In this document: positions 7,915-17,702 of the stretch, piece by piece | How positions within the stretch are numbered: position 1 is the first letter of the stretch | How the letters are laid out: each line of letters starts with the position of its first letter | Assembly (NCBI GenBank): GCA_002070215.1 | Contig: MWCV01000003.1 | Coordinates: 1-64,000, forward strand | Source: Chloroflexi bacterium ADurb.Bin180 | GTDB lineage: Bacteria; Chloroflexota; Anaerolineae; UBA2200 | Reading direction: 5' to 3' | DNA: 64,000 nt | Translations under genes and position numbers: made by a program | The notes under the pieces: model-generated | The model's database searches: none | Seen by the model: only the letters and a program-made list of their open reading frames with translations | What the model was told of the DNA's origin: nothing

Positions 7915-10179
7915 CTACTGACCGGCCAGGCTGGCCTGCAGAAGCTTGTTGCCGCTGACCAGGTACACGCGCTTGTTCGCTTCGTCGACGAATAGCCCGC
8001 GCAAGTTGTCCATGTAGCCAGGCTCGACACTGCGGTACTGGCGCACGAACTCGCCCGCCTTGCTAAACTTGACGATGCGACTGTTGCCCGTATCGGCTAC
8101 GTACACGGACCCACCTTCATCCATCGACCCGGTGACAAAGATGCAGCTGGGCGCACTCAATGGAATGTCGAGCCCTTTCTGCGGAAAGGCCACTGGACTG
8201 CCCTGATGGTACTTGACGATCTTGCCGTCTGCCTGGAGCACATAGACGTCGCCGTCGATCGCAAGGTCGACACCCCCCGAGATGGCTGACGTGCCTGCCG
8301 CGCTGGCATAGTCCGACGGTGCCCCCTCGAAGCCGCTGGCACTGAGCTGGTAGCGCAGAATGCGGTTGGCGCTGCCATCAAGCACGTAGAACCTGCTCAG
8401 CAGATAGCCGGCAACCGCGACCGGATTGCGCCAAGCGCTCGTATCTGCTGTGGCAAAACGCTTGAGGCCAGTGGCGTCGTTGTACACCAGTACCTGGCCC
8501 TTGCGGTCTATGATGAACATGTTGCCTGCACCGGGCTGCGTGCCGCTGTCTACCCAGACAATATCGAGCAGCTCATCTACAGGGATGCCACCATGCTGGT
8601 CCCCTTTGCGCACTACAACTGGCTCGACTTCTGTCGTGCGCAAGGCTTGCTGCGAGTCGTCCAGCAGGTGCTTGTACACCCGGTCCAGGCCCAAATCCAG
8701 GGTCCAGACGTCGGCGCCCCGCACGATGACGGTACTCAACTGAGTCTTGGCCGCTTCCGTATCGGCGAATTCCTTCAGGACATTGAATGCGGCAAAGCGC
8801 ACCACGCCGCTGACCTGATCCAGGTACTGCGAGACGGCTTGACGCTCTTGTTTCACTGCGGCGTCATCGGGCCTCAGCTTGAGGGCCTGATCCAGTGCGG
8901 CCAGGGCCGTGGCCAGCTCGGCGCGCTGCTCCGCGGGCGACGAGCTCCGCTGAGCGGCTAGCTTGGCGTCACTGGCCTGGCTCATCAGCAGCCGGACCTG
9001 GTTCTGCTGTGACCGGTCGTACTGCAACCGACTCACGACGTAGATGGCGAGCACGAGCACCGGAATGAGCACTACGACCAAGAGCCACCGCCGCTGCTTT
9101 GCCGAAAAGATGTCGGCCATCCCCTGCGCTCCGGGCTTGTGCGCTCCGACTCCCTGCTCTGCCGGGAGCACGCGCTCAAAGAGCACCCCGGCAGCACGTC
9201 CGGCCGCCGCCAGGGTTTTCCTGACGCCATCCAGCACGGGTTGCAGGTTGAGCCTGACAACCGGACGATGCGGCGCTTCCTCGTGCTCTTCCTCCAGACC
9301 AGGCTCCTCCTCCGTTGTCTCCTCAATCGCCTTTTCCTCTGCCGCCAGAGCCGTCTGCCGTGATTCCAGGGTCTCTTTCACGCCCGACGAGATCCGCGTC
9401 CAGAGGCCGCCGCCCTTCTGCGTGTCCCCGACCTCGGTCTGAGGTTCTTCCACTGCAGCACTGCTGGCCTGGCCTACGCCAGTCACTTTGACCACCAGCA
9501 CCGACACATCGTTGCCCCTGCAGAGGTCTTGCAGGTCGTCTCTTGCTGCGGCGGCATCCTTGCCCCGTACAGTCTTGTTCAGCACATCCTCACTGGCGAG
9601 GCGTGATAGCATCGTGCTGGCCAGCAGCAGAACGTCGCCCTGTTCGAGCCGCCAGTGGAATAGATCAGGCTCAACCTCCTGACGCATTCCCAGAGGAGGG
9701 TTAAGCTTGGGGTCAATGTCCTCGAGGCTCTCGCTGCTGAGCCAGGCCGAGTCTGCCGGCAGCCGCCGCACAGCGGCCGTTCCAACCTGGTAGGCCAGGG
9801 CCGGGCCCAACTGGCCCACGTACGCATCGCGGTCCTTCAGCACCATCAGGGTCATTCCGGCGATGCAGCGCTCCTCGCCTTCTGCATGAAGGTTGTGCTG
9901 GTACAGATATGTATTGGCGCTTTTGATTGCTGCCCTAATGCCCGCCGTGATGCTGCCCACGCTGGCCAGATACTGCCTGGCAGCTTCCACGAGTTTGCGT
10001 TCTACCACCTCAGGTTGGGCCAGGGATCCCACCAGCTCCACCAGTACGTAGAGATTGCCGCGACCGCGGCGGTCAGGGATCACAGCCGTCTCTTCAAACG
10101 CACCGATGTTGCCCGGCGAGTCCACTGCCATGCCCTCAACGACGCTGAATGAATCAGTCAGGGTTTTCAGTCTGGCCAT
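7915..10179 (-). CDS. PP2C-like pseudophosphatase, membrane segment, beta-propeller fusion
   Basis: This 754-residue protein has three parts. Residues 1-240 follow the layout of a PP2C serine/threonine phosphatase, but the metal-binding aspartates look lost: the usual GDSR strand reads YVGQLGPALAY and the usual SDG strand reads LLLASTMLSRL. A single membrane segment lies near residues 364-385, preceded by an acidic linker. After a short helical stretch come repeats like NHL propeller blades, for example GGSVYVADTGNSRIVKFS. The propeller would be outside the cell and the PP2C-like part inside, so a sensor or scaffold role is likely, perhaps with Ser/Thr kinases encoded elsewhere. The ATG at 10179 has GGGGGAG upstream. 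Confidence 0.7.
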   Translation of the reverse strand: MARLKTLTDSFSVVEGMAVDSPGNIGAFEETAVIPDRRGRGNLYVLVELVGSLAQPEVVERKLVEAARQYLASVGSITAGIRAAIKSANTYLYQHNLHAEGEERCIAGMTLMVLKDRDAYVGQLGPALAYQVGTAAVRRLPADSAWLSSESLEDIDPKLNPPLGMRQEVEPDLFHWRLEQGDVLLLASTMLSRLASEDVLNKTVRGKDAAAARDDLQDLCRGNDVSVLVVKVTGVGQASSAAVEEPQTEVGDTQKGGGLWTRISSGVKETLESRQTALAAEEKAIEETTEEEPGLEEEHEEAPHRPVVRLNLQPVLDGVRKTLAAAGRAAGVLFERVLPAEQGVGAHKPGAQGMADIFSAKQRRWLLVVVLIPVLVLAIYVVSRLQYDRSQQNQVRLLMSQASDAKLAAQRSSSPAEQRAELATALAALDQALKLRPDDAAVKQERQAVSQYLDQVSGVVRFAAFNVLKEFADTEAAKTQLSTVIVRGADVWTLDLGLDRVYKHLLDDSQQALRTTEVEPVVVRKGDQHGGIPVDELLDIVWVDSGTQPGAGNMFIIDRKGQVLVYNDATGLKRFATADTSAWRNPVAVAGYLLSRFYVLDGSANRILRYQLSASGFEGAPSDYASAAGTSAISGGVDLAIDGDVYVLQADGKIVKYHQGSPVAFPQKGLDIPLSAPSCIFVTGSMDEGGSVYVADTGNSRIVKFSKAGEFVRQYRSVEPGYMDNLRGLFVDEANKRVYLVSGNKLLQASLAGQ

Positions 10180-10208
10180 TTCGCTCCCCCCTCAAGAGTT
10201 CCAACTGC

Positions 10209-11435
10209 TCAGCCGCTGGACTGCCCAGGGCCAACAATAGTCGATGCCAACTCTAGCAACCTGCGCACCCGTTCTTCGGGCATTTGCCTCGCCTGGCGGA
10301 GATAGCGCTCCAGCACGTCGATGGGGGCCAATTGCTCGATGCTCTGCTCAGAGCTCAGCCGGATGCGCGCTTCGCGCCTGACATCGCGGACCACGGCCGC
10401 CACCTTGAATGCGTCGGCCATCATCGCCTGAATCTCGCCATCTCGCAACAGGGCGTTCTTCTCCGCGTTGGTGTGAATGATCAGCCTGACGATTGCTCCT
10501 GTAAGGTCATGCCTGCTCAGCGCCTGGCCCACCTCAGCGGTCGGGTCATCGCCTTCGGCAACTACATCCACGGTGAGGAACCTGCGCGTGCTGCGCAGTG
10601 GTATGAATTCATAACTGGCCTCGCCGCGGCGTACCTCTACCAGCACAAACCCTTTGGTTTCCGCCTCTTCGCCGAAATCCACCCGGTCCACGCTGCCGCT
10701 GTAGACAGTGAGAGGGCTCCCTTGCAGCCGCTGGTGCCGGTGAATGTGCCCCAGAGCCACATAGTCAAAGGCCTGGTTCTTGAGCATCTCCCTCGGCAGC
10801 ACGAGCTCCTGGCCGAGCATCACGCTGCGCTCAGAGCCGTACGTTGCCCCCATGACCGAACCGTGAACTGCAACTACTGTGGGTAGATTCGGATTCAGTC
10901 GCTCTGCCTCGTCATTCAACCGCCGGCCAAGCTCGATCACAGCGAGCGCATCGACCTCCGCGAGGGGCAAGTTCCGGTGCTGCTCGTTGTGCAGCAAAGT
11001 GGTCCTTGTCAACCAGGGCACAGCTATGACCTGAATCTCGCCCGAGGCGGTAGGAATCACGTGCGTGCTCACGGTCCGCCCCACCCACACGCCAGGCACT
11101 TCAAGCGTAGAAAAGATGTCGAGCGTGTTGGCCCGGCCAGCGGCGCCCGGCAGGTCGTGGTTGCCCGCGAGCAAGAACACCGGAATGCCGGCAACAGTCA
11201 GACGATGAATCCGCGAGGCGAACTCTCTCTGGTGGGTCGGACTCGGGTCGCGGTTCTTGTAGGCATCGCCGCCGAACAGAACCAGGTCTACCCGCTGGTC
11301 CAGCGCATAGTCAACCAGCTCGTCAAAGGAGCGAAGAAAGTCCAGCAGACGAGAGTGCAAGCCTGTGGCTGCGTCGGTGCGGCCATAGTTCTCTACACCA
11401 AGGTGCAGGTCAGCAAAATGCAGGATCCTGACCAT
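10209..11435 (-). CDS. sbcD: SbcD/Mre11-type DNA repair exonuclease
   Basis: This calcineurin-like metallophosphoesterase of 408 residues carries the SbcD motifs in order: FADLHLG, FGGDAYKNRDPS, LAGNHD and ALGHIHRHQ. In E. coli SbcD is the nuclease subunit that opens hairpins and trims DNA ends together with the SbcC ATPase. No sbcC follows; the downstream neighbour is the PP2C-like gene, so the partner must be elsewhere or the protein acts alone. The ATG at 11435 comes 3 bases after the guaA stop (TGAGCCATG), which implies translational coupling. Confidence 0.87.
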   Translation of the reverse strand: MVRILHFADLHLGVENYGRTDAATGLHSRLLDFLRSFDELVDYALDQRVDLVLFGGDAYKNRDPSPTHQREFASRIHRLTVAGIPVFLLAGNHDLPGAAGRANTLDIFSTLEVPGVWVGRTVSTHVIPTASGEIQVIAVPWLTRTTLLHNEQHRNLPLAEVDALAVIELGRRLNDEAERLNPNLPTVVAVHGSVMGATYGSERSVMLGQELVLPREMLKNQAFDYVALGHIHRHQRLQGSPLTVYSGSVDRVDFGEEAETKGFVLVEVRRGEASYEFIPLRSTRRFLTVDVVAEGDDPTAEVGQALSRHDLTGAIVRLIIHTNAEKNALLRDGEIQAMMADAFKVAAVVRDVRREARIRLSSEQSIEQLAPIDVLERYLRQARQMPEERVRRLLELASTIVGPGQSSG

Positions 11436-11438
11436 GGC

Positions 11439-13052
11439 TCATTCCCACTCGACGGTCGAAGGTGGCTTGGAGGTGATGTCATACACGACCCGGTTCACAC
11501 CCGGCACCTCGTTGACGATGCGGCTGGAAATCCTTTCCAGCACCTGCACTGGCAGCCGTGCCCAGTCAGCCGTCATCCCATCGGTACTCACCACCGCCCG
11601 CACGGCCACTACGTTCGCGTAGGACCGATAGTCGCCCATCACTCCGACACTGCGTACCGGCGTGAGGACGGCGAAATACTGCCAGACCTCCCTGGCCAGT
11701 CCGGCCGCTGAGATTTCCTCGGTAACCACCGCGTCGGCCGACCGCAGCACATCCAGCCGCTCCCTTGTGACCGGTCCGATCACCCGCACCGCCAGACCGG
11801 GGCCCGGGAAAGGCTGCCGGTAGACTGCTTCCTCGGGCAGGCCCAGCTCAACGCCGATGCGCCGCACTTCGTCCTTGAACAGGTACCGCAACGGCTCGAT
11901 CAACCTGAGTTTCATGTCCGGTGGCAGCCCGCCCACGTTGTGATGCGTCTTGATTCGCGCCGCGGCCTGAGTGTCCGCCGCACTGCTCTCAATGACGTCG
12001 GGATAGAGCGTACCCTGAACCAGGAATGGATAGGTCTCCTCGTTCCCCTGACCCGACTCGATTCCCAGCCGGCGCGCCTCTTGCTCGAAAACGCGGATGA
12101 ACTCCCGGCCGATGATCCTGCGCTTCTCTTCGGGCTCTTGGACGTCACGCAATGCTTGGAGAAACTGCGCACTGGCATCGACATGAACCACGCGCAGACC
12201 AATCTTGTCGAACAGCGCCAGGCATCTCTCTGCCTCTCCCTGGCGAAGCAGACCATGATCGACAAAAACGCAGGTCAGCCAGCCCCCGATGGCCTTTTTC
12301 ACCAGAGTAGCAGCCACGGTAGAGTCGACTCCACCGGACAGGGCGCAGATGGCCTGCTGGCTGCCAACGCGATTCTGAATGTCCTCTACTGCACGAGTGA
12401 TGAACACCGCCGGCTGCCAGGTTCCCTTGCACTGGCAAATCTGCAAGAGCCAGTTGCCGAGGATATCGCCGCCATGCTCGGTATGTGCAACCTCCGGGTG
12501 GAACTGGAGACCATAGATCCTGCGTTTGTCGTCAGCACAGGCCGCCAGGGGAGCGCTCTGTGTTGTGGCCAGGCACTTGAACCCGGCTGGCATCGTCTGC
12601 ACCGAGTCGCCGTGGCTCATCCACACCTTCAGGCGAGGCGGAAGACCAGCGAACAGCGGATGAGGCGGCTGGTTGATTGCCAGGTCCGCCGGGCCGAACT
12701 CGCCGCGCTCGGCTGACTGCACCCTGCCGCCCAGATGTTGGGCGATGACCTGCATGCCATAGCAGATGCCCAGTACCGGCACACCCAGAGCCAGAATTTC
12801 CTCTTGCAGGGCCGGTGCTCCGGCGGAGTACACGCTGGAGGGCCCGCCAGACAGAATCACCCCGGCGGGTCCAAGCTCCCGCAGTTCGCTAACGTCGACG
12901 TCGTGCCGAAAGATGCGGCAGAAAACCCCGCACTCTCGCACTCGTCGGGCGATCAACTGGCTGTACTGCGAGCCAAAATCGATGATGGCAATGGTTTGCT
13001 CAGCCTGAGGAGTCACCAGAGCCGCTTCCTCTCTGAAATGATGGCCCGTCAC
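11439..13052 (-). CDS. guaA: GMP synthase (glutamine-hydrolysing)
   Basis: GuaA aminates XMP to GMP with glutamine and ATP. The 537-residue protein has a class I glutamine amidotransferase domain ([17 protein letters not shown], nucleophile in GICYGMQ, His/Glu in [11 protein letters not shown]), then the PP-loop [10 protein letters not shown], and ends in the dimerisation domain with [20 protein letters not shown]. The start is GTG at 13052 with GGGGAGG upstream; a second GTG 12 codons later is also possible. It follows xpt by 15 bases, a salvage plus synthesis pair for guanine nucleotides. Confidence 0.96.
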   Translation of the reverse strand: MTGHHFREEAALVTPQAEQTIAIIDFGSQYSQLIARRVRECGVFCRIFRHDVDVSELRELGPAGVILSGGPSSVYSAGAPALQEEILALGVPVLGICYGMQVIAQHLGGRVQSAERGEFGPADLAINQPPHPLFAGLPPRLKVWMSHGDSVQTMPAGFKCLATTQSAPLAACADDKRRIYGLQFHPEVAHTEHGGDILGNWLLQICQCKGTWQPAVFITRAVEDIQNRVGSQQAICALSGGVDSTVAATLVKKAIGGWLTCVFVDHGLLRQGEAERCLALFDKIGLRVVHVDASAQFLQALRDVQEPEEKRRIIGREFIRVFEQEARRLGIESGQGNEETYPFLVQGTLYPDVIESSAADTQAAARIKTHHNVGGLPPDMKLRLIEPLRYLFKDEVRRIGVELGLPEEAVYRQPFPGPGLAVRVIGPVTRERLDVLRSADAVVTEEISAAGLAREVWQYFAVLTPVRSVGVMGDYRSYANVVAVRAVVSTDGMTADWARLPVQVLERISSRIVNEVPGVNRVVYDITSKPPSTVEWE

Positions 13053-13067
13053 TCCGCCTCCCCGGGC

Positions 13068-13640
13068 CTAGGCCATGATGATCTGGCCGTCGCCCATATC
13101 GGTAATGACAACCAACGACTCGACCGGCACTGCGTACTGTTCAGCCAGCAGCCTGCGTCCGCCCTCAAAGACCTTTTCAATCACCGTGCCCACTCCCACC
13201 AGGCTCGCACCGCTCTGAGCGACGATCCTGGCCAGCGCCGCAATCGTTTGCCCGGTGGCCAAAAAGTCATCCACAATGAGTACCCGGTCGCTGCTGCCAA
13301 GCACCTCCGGGGAGACCAACAGCTCAATCAGATGCCCCTTGGTGTGGGAGGGCGCCGTGTCGCGGTATACCTGCTCCGGCATGGTAATGGGCTTGGTCTT
13401 GCGCGCATAGACGACCGGGACTCCCAGAGCCAGCGCGGTGGTCAGTGCTGGCGCAATACCCGAGATCTCCGCCGTGAGCACCTTGGTCGGTCCATACTGG
13501 GCAAACCGTAGTCCCAGTTCCTGACCCACCTCCATCATCAGGCGCGCATCGACCTGATGATTGATGAAACTGTCGACCTTGAGAATCCCCCGCCCGAGAT
13601 TGCGCCCTTCTGCGGCAATTCGTCTCTTCAGCGTCAGCAT
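13068..13640 (-). CDS. xpt: Xanthine phosphoribosyltransferase
   Basis: Xpt converts xanthine and PRPP to XMP, the substrate of the next gene product, GuaA. The 190-residue sequence aligns with Bacillus Xpt from the N-terminus (ILKVDSFINHQVD) and has the PRPP-binding loop VLIVDDFLATGQT. It is the first gene of the long minus-strand operon and has its own promoter at 13674-13702. The leader is only about 30 bases, too short for the purine riboswitch found before xpt in Firmicutes. Confidence 0.92.
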   Translation of the reverse strand: MLTLKRRIAAEGRNLGRGILKVDSFINHQVDARLMMEVGQELGLRFAQYGPTKVLTAEISGIAPALTTALALGVPVVYARKTKPITMPEQVYRDTAPSHTKGHLIELLVSPEVLGSSDRVLIVDDFLATGQTIAALARIVAQSGASLVGVGTVIEKVFEGGRRLLAEQYAVPVESLVVITDMGDGQIIMA

Positions 13641-13673
13641 GCCCTCTGCCCTGCCCTCGTTTTATGAATGATA

Positions 13674-13702
13674 AGTATAGCCTCGGCCGAACCTATCCGC
13701 AA
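13674..13702 (-). promoter_or_regulatory. Promoter of the xpt-selA operon
   Basis: On the minus strand TTGCGG (13702-13697), a 17-base spacer and TATACT (13679-13674). It is divergent from the extended -10 box at 13714-13722, so the two promoters share a compact control region. Confidence 0.7.
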
Positions 13703-13713
13703 AAGTCCTCCTG

Positions 13714-13722
13714 TGCTATAAT
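13714..13722 (+). promoter_or_regulatory. Extended -10 promoter of DUF4126-uvrC
   Basis: TGCTATAAT is an extended -10 element; I see no good -35 box at 16-18 bases. It lies 46 bases before the DUF4126 start. Confidence 0.65.
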
Positions 13723-13768
13723 GGCGATGCGAGTTCCGCCGAGTGGATTCGGAGGAAGGGTGGCGAAC

Positions 13769-14329
13769 ATGATCGAGATCATCTCCAACATTCTGACGGG
13801 GTTTGGACTGTCGGTTTCCGCCGGCCTCAATGCCTATATTCCTCTCCTGACCGTGGCCCTGCTGGCGCGCTTTACGAACCTGATTCGCCTCAGCCATCCC
13901 TACGACACCCTGACCAACGGCTGGGTCATTGGAGCGCTGGTGGTTCTTGCCGCTATCGAGGTAGTGGCGGACAAGATCCCGGCGGTCGACACGGTGTACA
14001 ACATCCTCCAATCGATCGCCCGACCGGCGGCAGGGGCCATACTCTTTGCCGCCAGCAGCAAGGTCATCACTGATGTTCACCCTGCGCTCGCCCTGATCTG
14101 CGGCTTGCTGGTGGCTGGCTCCGTCCACGCCGTCAAGACCGCTGCCCGACCGGTGATCACCGCCGCCACGGGCGGAGCAGGAAACCCGGTCGTCAGCAGT
14201 GCCGAGGACGTGGTGTCCGGCACCGTTTCCATCGTCTCCATCCTGATGCCACTGCTGGCAGTCGTACTCATCATGGTTGGTCTGTGGGTGATCCTCAAGC
14301 CCCTGAGGAGCACCGAGAGCACTTCCTAG
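13769..14329 (+). CDS. DUF4126 membrane protein
   Basis: This 186-residue protein of unknown function has four to five membrane helices. The start GFGLSVSAGLNAYIPLL, the DKIPAVDTVYN loop and the AVKTAARP segment are typical of DUF4126. The ATG at 13769 is preferred, with GGAGGAA 11 bases upstream; an in-frame GTG at 13760 is too close to that site, and anything further upstream would include the promoter. It is followed by uvrC after 15 bases and is probably cotranscribed with it. Confidence 0.8.
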   Translation: MIEIISNILTGFGLSVSAGLNAYIPLLTVALLARFTNLIRLSHPYDTLTNGWVIGALVVLAAIEVVADKIPAVDTVYNILQSIARPAAGAILFAASSKVITDVHPALALICGLLVAGSVHAVKTAARPVITAATGGAGNPVVSSAEDVVSGTVSIVSILMPLLAVVLIMVGLWVILKPLRSTESTS

Positions 14330-14344
14330 GCTCCGGCAGGAAGC

Positions 14345-16231
14345 ATGGACCAGGCACAGCTCAATGAGCGACTGAACGCCCTGCCAACCAAGCCCGGCGT
14401 CTACTACATGAAGGACGTCGACGGGCGGGTGATCTATGTCGGCAAGGCAATCAACCTGCGCAACCGGGTGCGTTCCTACTTTCACTCCCCTTCCAGCCAA
14501 CCACCCAAGGTGCGCCGCCTGGTCGAGCACGTTGCGGATCTCGAGTTCATCGTCACCAGCTCAGAGCTGGAGGCGCTGATCCTCGAGTGCAACTTGATCA
14601 AGAAACACCGGCCGCACTACAACGTCCGCCTGAAGGACGACAAGCAGTACCCCTATATCAAGATCAGCCTCCAGGATGCCTACCCGCGTATCTATACCGT
14701 CCGCCATATGGAGTCAGACGGTGCCCGGTACTTTGGGCCATTCACGTCATCCAAAGCCGTCTTCCAGACCATGGAGCTGCTGCGCAAGCTCTTCCCCTAC
14801 CTGTCGTGCAAGAGAGAGATCACCGGCCAAGACAAACGCGCCTGCCTGTACCACTACATCGGCCGCTGCGCCGCTCCCTGCATCGGTGCGGTCACTCGTG
14901 AAGAGTACCGCCGTCTCATCGACCAGATCATCCTCTTCCTGGAGGGCAAGCAGGAACGCATCATCAACGACCTCCAGAGCGCAATGGAAGAGTCCGCCGG
15001 GCGTATGGACTATGAGCGAGCGGCAACCCTGCGCGACCAGATTCAGGCCTTGCACAAGGTCATCGAGAGGCAGCGCATTGTCAGCACCACCGACTCTGAC
15101 CAGGACGTCATCGCCTTTGCCCGGGAAGACGGGCAGGCCTGTGTGCAGACCTTCTTCATTCGCCAGGGGAAGCTCATCGGTCGTGAGTATTTTGTGCTCA
15201 CCGGCACCCAGGACGAGAACGATCTGGAGATCATGAGTTCCTTCGTGAAGCAGTTCTATGACGAAGCGGCCTATGTGCCGCCCGCTATCCTGCTGCAACA
15301 CAGCGTGGATGAGGCCATGGTAATCGAGCAATGGTTGCAGCAAAAGCGCGGTACCAGAGTGACCCTGCAGGTTCCACGGCGTGGAAAGGGGCGCGAGCTC
15401 GTGCAGATGGCAGCCGAGAATGCAGCCGAGACTCTGGCCAACCTTCGGGCGCAATGGGCCGCCGACCAGGCGCGCCAGGTAACGGCCCTGGACGACCTGC
15501 AAAAGTACCTGCACCTCGACGTAGCCCCCACGCGGATCGAGTGCTACGACATCTCCAACATCCAGGGCCGCGCAGCTACTGGCTCGATGGTCGTTTTCGT
15601 CAAGGGCATAGCGCGGAAGAGTGAGTACCGGCGCTTCCAGATCAAGAGCGTGTCTGGCGCCAACGATTACGCCATGCTCCAGGAAGTCCTGCGCCGGCGT
15701 TTCAAGAGGGCCTCGCAGGAGGCTCAGCCGCCAGAGCAAGAGGCCGGCGGGCCCGAGCACCCCGCAGCCACGGGACCGCACCGCACCGCGGAGACGGGGT
15801 GGGGAGTGCTGCCCGACCTGCTGATCGTCGACGGAGGCAAAGGCCAGCTGCACGCAGCTCTGGAGGTGATGGCCGAAATGGGCGTCTCGTCCATCCCTGC
15901 CATTGGCCTGGCCAAGCGATTGGAAGAGGTTTTTATCCCCGGGAAGCCGGATGCACTGCCCATTCCGCGGGACTCGGAGGGTCTCTACCTGCTCGAGCGG
16001 ATCCGCGACGAGGCTCACCGGTTCGCGATCGGCTACCATCGCAAACTACGCACCAAGGCTGGACTCAGTTCCAGGCTGGACGAAATCCCGGGGATTGGCG
16101 ACAAGCGCCGCGCGGGTCTGCTGCGCCGATTCCGTTCGCTTGAGGCGATCCGGCAGGCATCGATTGAAGAGCTGGCCAGCGTTGCCGGAATGACGCGCGA
16201 GGCCGCGGAAAGGCTCAAGGAGCGCCTCTAG
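14345..16231 (+). CDS. uvrC: Excinuclease ABC subunit C
   Basis: UvrC makes both incisions around lesions bound by UvrA/UvrB. The 628-residue protein shows the GIY-YIG nuclease (PGVYYMKDVDGRVIYVGKA) in the first 95 residues, the Cys-rich CLYHYIGRCAAPC motif, a UVR helix near residue 210, the RNase H-like nuclease with ECYDISNIQG and LLIVDGGKGQL, and C-terminal helix-hairpin-helix motifs (EIPGIGDKRRAGLLRRFRS). An RBS CAGGAAG lies just before the ATG. The alkyltransferase-like protein of the window could feed lesions to this pathway. Confidence 0.96.
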   Translation: MDQAQLNERLNALPTKPGVYYMKDVDGRVIYVGKAINLRNRVRSYFHSPSSQPPKVRRLVEHVADLEFIVTSSELEALILECNLIKKHRPHYNVRLKDDKQYPYIKISLQDAYPRIYTVRHMESDGARYFGPFTSSKAVFQTMELLRKLFPYLSCKREITGQDKRACLYHYIGRCAAPCIGAVTREEYRRLIDQIILFLEGKQERIINDLQSAMEESAGRMDYERAATLRDQIQALHKVIERQRIVSTTDSDQDVIAFAREDGQACVQTFFIRQGKLIGREYFVLTGTQDENDLEIMSSFVKQFYDEAAYVPPAILLQHSVDEAMVIEQWLQQKRGTRVTLQVPRRGKGRELVQMAAENAAETLANLRAQWAADQARQVTALDDLQKYLHLDVAPTRIECYDISNIQGRAATGSMVVFVKGIARKSEYRRFQIKSVSGANDYAMLQEVLRRRFKRASQEAQPPEQEAGGPEHPAATGPHRTAETGWGVLPDLLIVDGGKGQLHAALEVMAEMGVSSIPAIGLAKRLEEVFIPGKPDALPIPRDSEGLYLLERIRDEAHRFAIGYHRKLRTKAGLSSRLDEIPGIGDKRRAGLLRRFRSLEAIRQASIEELASVAGMTREAAERLKERL

Positions 16232-16265
16232 CTGCGATGCTGCACCAGGCCGCCGGCTGGCGCGT

Positions 16266-16294
16266 TTGGTCACCGCTGGGATAGCAGGTATACT
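16266..16294 (+). promoter_or_regulatory. Promoter of the small membrane protein and PfkB kinase
   Basis: TTGGTC (16266-16271), a 17-base spacer and TATACT (16289-16294), 28 bases before the next start codon. Confidence 0.65.
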
Positions 16295-16321
16295 TGGCCA
16301 GAGGTTCCGAGGAGGTCACAG

Positions 16322-16693
16322 ATGACTGGTTGGCTGATCAATCCCCTGCGGCTGGGAGTCAAAACCCCCGAGTTCTCCACCAAGGAAGCGTCGCCAGTGA
16401 CCGCCATCCGCCTGCCGTTGGGCCGGCAGCTCGCCCTCTACGGCACGCTCATCTTTGGCAACTTTGCCAGCAACTTTCTGGAGGCCTACCGTGCGGGCAT
16501 CCCCTGGCGGCCGGACATCCTCACGCTGGTCTTTGCTTCGATCGTCGGGCTGGTGCTGCTTCCCGGCGCCATTGACACGAGCAAGCTGAACGGCGAGAAG
16601 GAAGAGCTCGTTCAGTTCGCGATGGTGTTCACCTATGGCATGGGCTGGCAAATCCTGCTCGGCGCGGCCATCCAAGCTGCGGCAGGAATGTGA
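16322..16693 (+). CDS. Small membrane protein of unknown function
   Basis: I do not recognise this 123-residue protein. Two or three hydrophobic helices are visible: around residues 39-52, 66-82 with a LTLVFASIVGLVLLPG core, and at the C-terminus. The ATG at 16322 has GAGGAGG upstream and its own promoter lies at 16266-16294. It is followed by the PfkB kinase after 25 bases, so the two probably share a transcript. Confidence 0.65.
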   Translation: MTGWLINPLRLGVKTPEFSTKEASPVTAIRLPLGRQLALYGTLIFGNFASNFLEAYRAGIPWRPDILTLVFASIVGLVLLPGAIDTSKLNGEKEELVQFAMVFTYGMGWQILLGAAIQAAAGM

Positions 16694-16718
16694 CCTGAAC
16701 TTGTCCCACGGAGGTCCA

Positions 16719-17648
16719 ATGAGCAAGCAAGGCGGTCATATACTGGTCATTGGCGCTGCCACTATCGATGTGAAGGGGCGTGCCAGCAAGGGCCTTCAGC
16801 TTGGGACCTCAGTACCCGGAACCATCAAGGTGAGTTTCGGCGGTGTGGCGCGCAACGTTGCCGACAACCTGGCCCGCCTGGGTCAGAGCGTCGTGCTCAT
16901 TTCCGCCGTCGGCAAAGACGGTCTGGGCAAACAGATTCTGGAGCGCACCGCCGCGGCCGGAGTTGACGTGTCCAACGTGGCCATCGTCGGCGACCACTCG
17001 GCGGCCTATGTGGCGATCCTCGACGAGGGGGGAAGCAAGACCTTTGCCGTCGACGAAATCAACATCCTGGAAGCAGTAACCCCGGCTCTGATCCAGAGCC
17101 ATGCCGAGCTCTTTCGTGGCGCAGCCATGCTCGCCCTCGACGCTAACCTCGCCCCGAACGTGCTCGCGGCCGCCATCAGGGCCGCCAGGCGCAACAGCGT
17201 GCCGGTGGCGATAGATCCCACCTCGGCCACACTGGCGCCGCGCCTCAAGAAGCATCTCGCTGACCTGGCGATGATCACCCCCAACGAAACCGAGGCCGGC
17301 CTCTTGCTGGACCGTACCGTCAAGGGTCGCAGCGAGGCTACTGCTGCAGCCCAGGAACTGGTAGCGAGAGGAGTCGGCCTGGCGGTGATCACCCTGGGTG
17401 AGCAGGGTTTGTGCTACGCCAGCTCCCGCGGCAGCGGCTACATCCCCGCTATCCGTTGTGAGGTGGTGGACTATACGGGCGCCGGCGATGCGCTTACGGC
17501 GGCCGTTGTCTACGGCATGGTCAACGACCTGCCGCTCGACGAATCAATGCGCCTGGGAGTCTCGGCAGCGACGTTGACTCTGCGCTGCCCTGACACCGTC
17601 TGCCCGGATATGAGCCTGGAGCATCTCTACGATCAGTTGGTAATCTAG
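16719..17648 (+). CDS. psuK: PfkB-family kinase, probably pseudouridine kinase
   Basis: This 309-residue ribokinase-fold enzyme has the two PfkB signatures, GGVARNVADNLARLG near residue 40 and DYTGAGDALTAAVVYG near residue 255. The N-terminal GAATIDVKGRASKG and the GTSVPGTIKVSFGG stretch match pseudouridine kinases (IDIKGR and GTSNPG motifs), which phosphorylate pseudouridine before PsuG cleaves it. No psuG is in the window, so the substrate remains inferred; another nucleoside or sugar is possible. The start at 16719 has GGAGG 6 bases upstream. A clear terminator follows the stop codon. Confidence 0.75.
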   Translation: MSKQGGHILVIGAATIDVKGRASKGLQLGTSVPGTIKVSFGGVARNVADNLARLGQSVVLISAVGKDGLGKQILERTAAAGVDVSNVAIVGDHSAAYVAILDEGGSKTFAVDEINILEAVTPALIQSHAELFRGAAMLALDANLAPNVLAAAIRAARRNSVPVAIDPTSATLAPRLKKHLADLAMITPNETEAGLLLDRTVKGRSEATAAAQELVARGVGLAVITLGEQGLCYASSRGSGYIPAIRCEVVDYTGAGDALTAAVVYGMVNDLPLDESMRLGVSAATLTLRCPDTVCPDMSLEHLYDQLVI

Positions 17649-17659
17649 TTGGCATAACA

Positions 17660-17696
17660 GAACACCCGACCCTGTGTGGGGCCGGGTGTTCTTTTT
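17660..17696 (+). terminator. Rho-independent terminator after the PfkB kinase
   Basis: A 9-base-pair stem (17660-17668 with 17683-17691) is followed directly by TTTTT on the plus strand. It ends the uvrC/kinase side before the convergent clpC. Confidence 0.9.
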
Positions 17697-17702
17697 CCTT
17701 CA

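Noticed and set aside
13641-13673. Purine riboswitch before xpt
   Set aside because: Only about 30 bases separate the -10 box and the start codon, too short for the aptamer.
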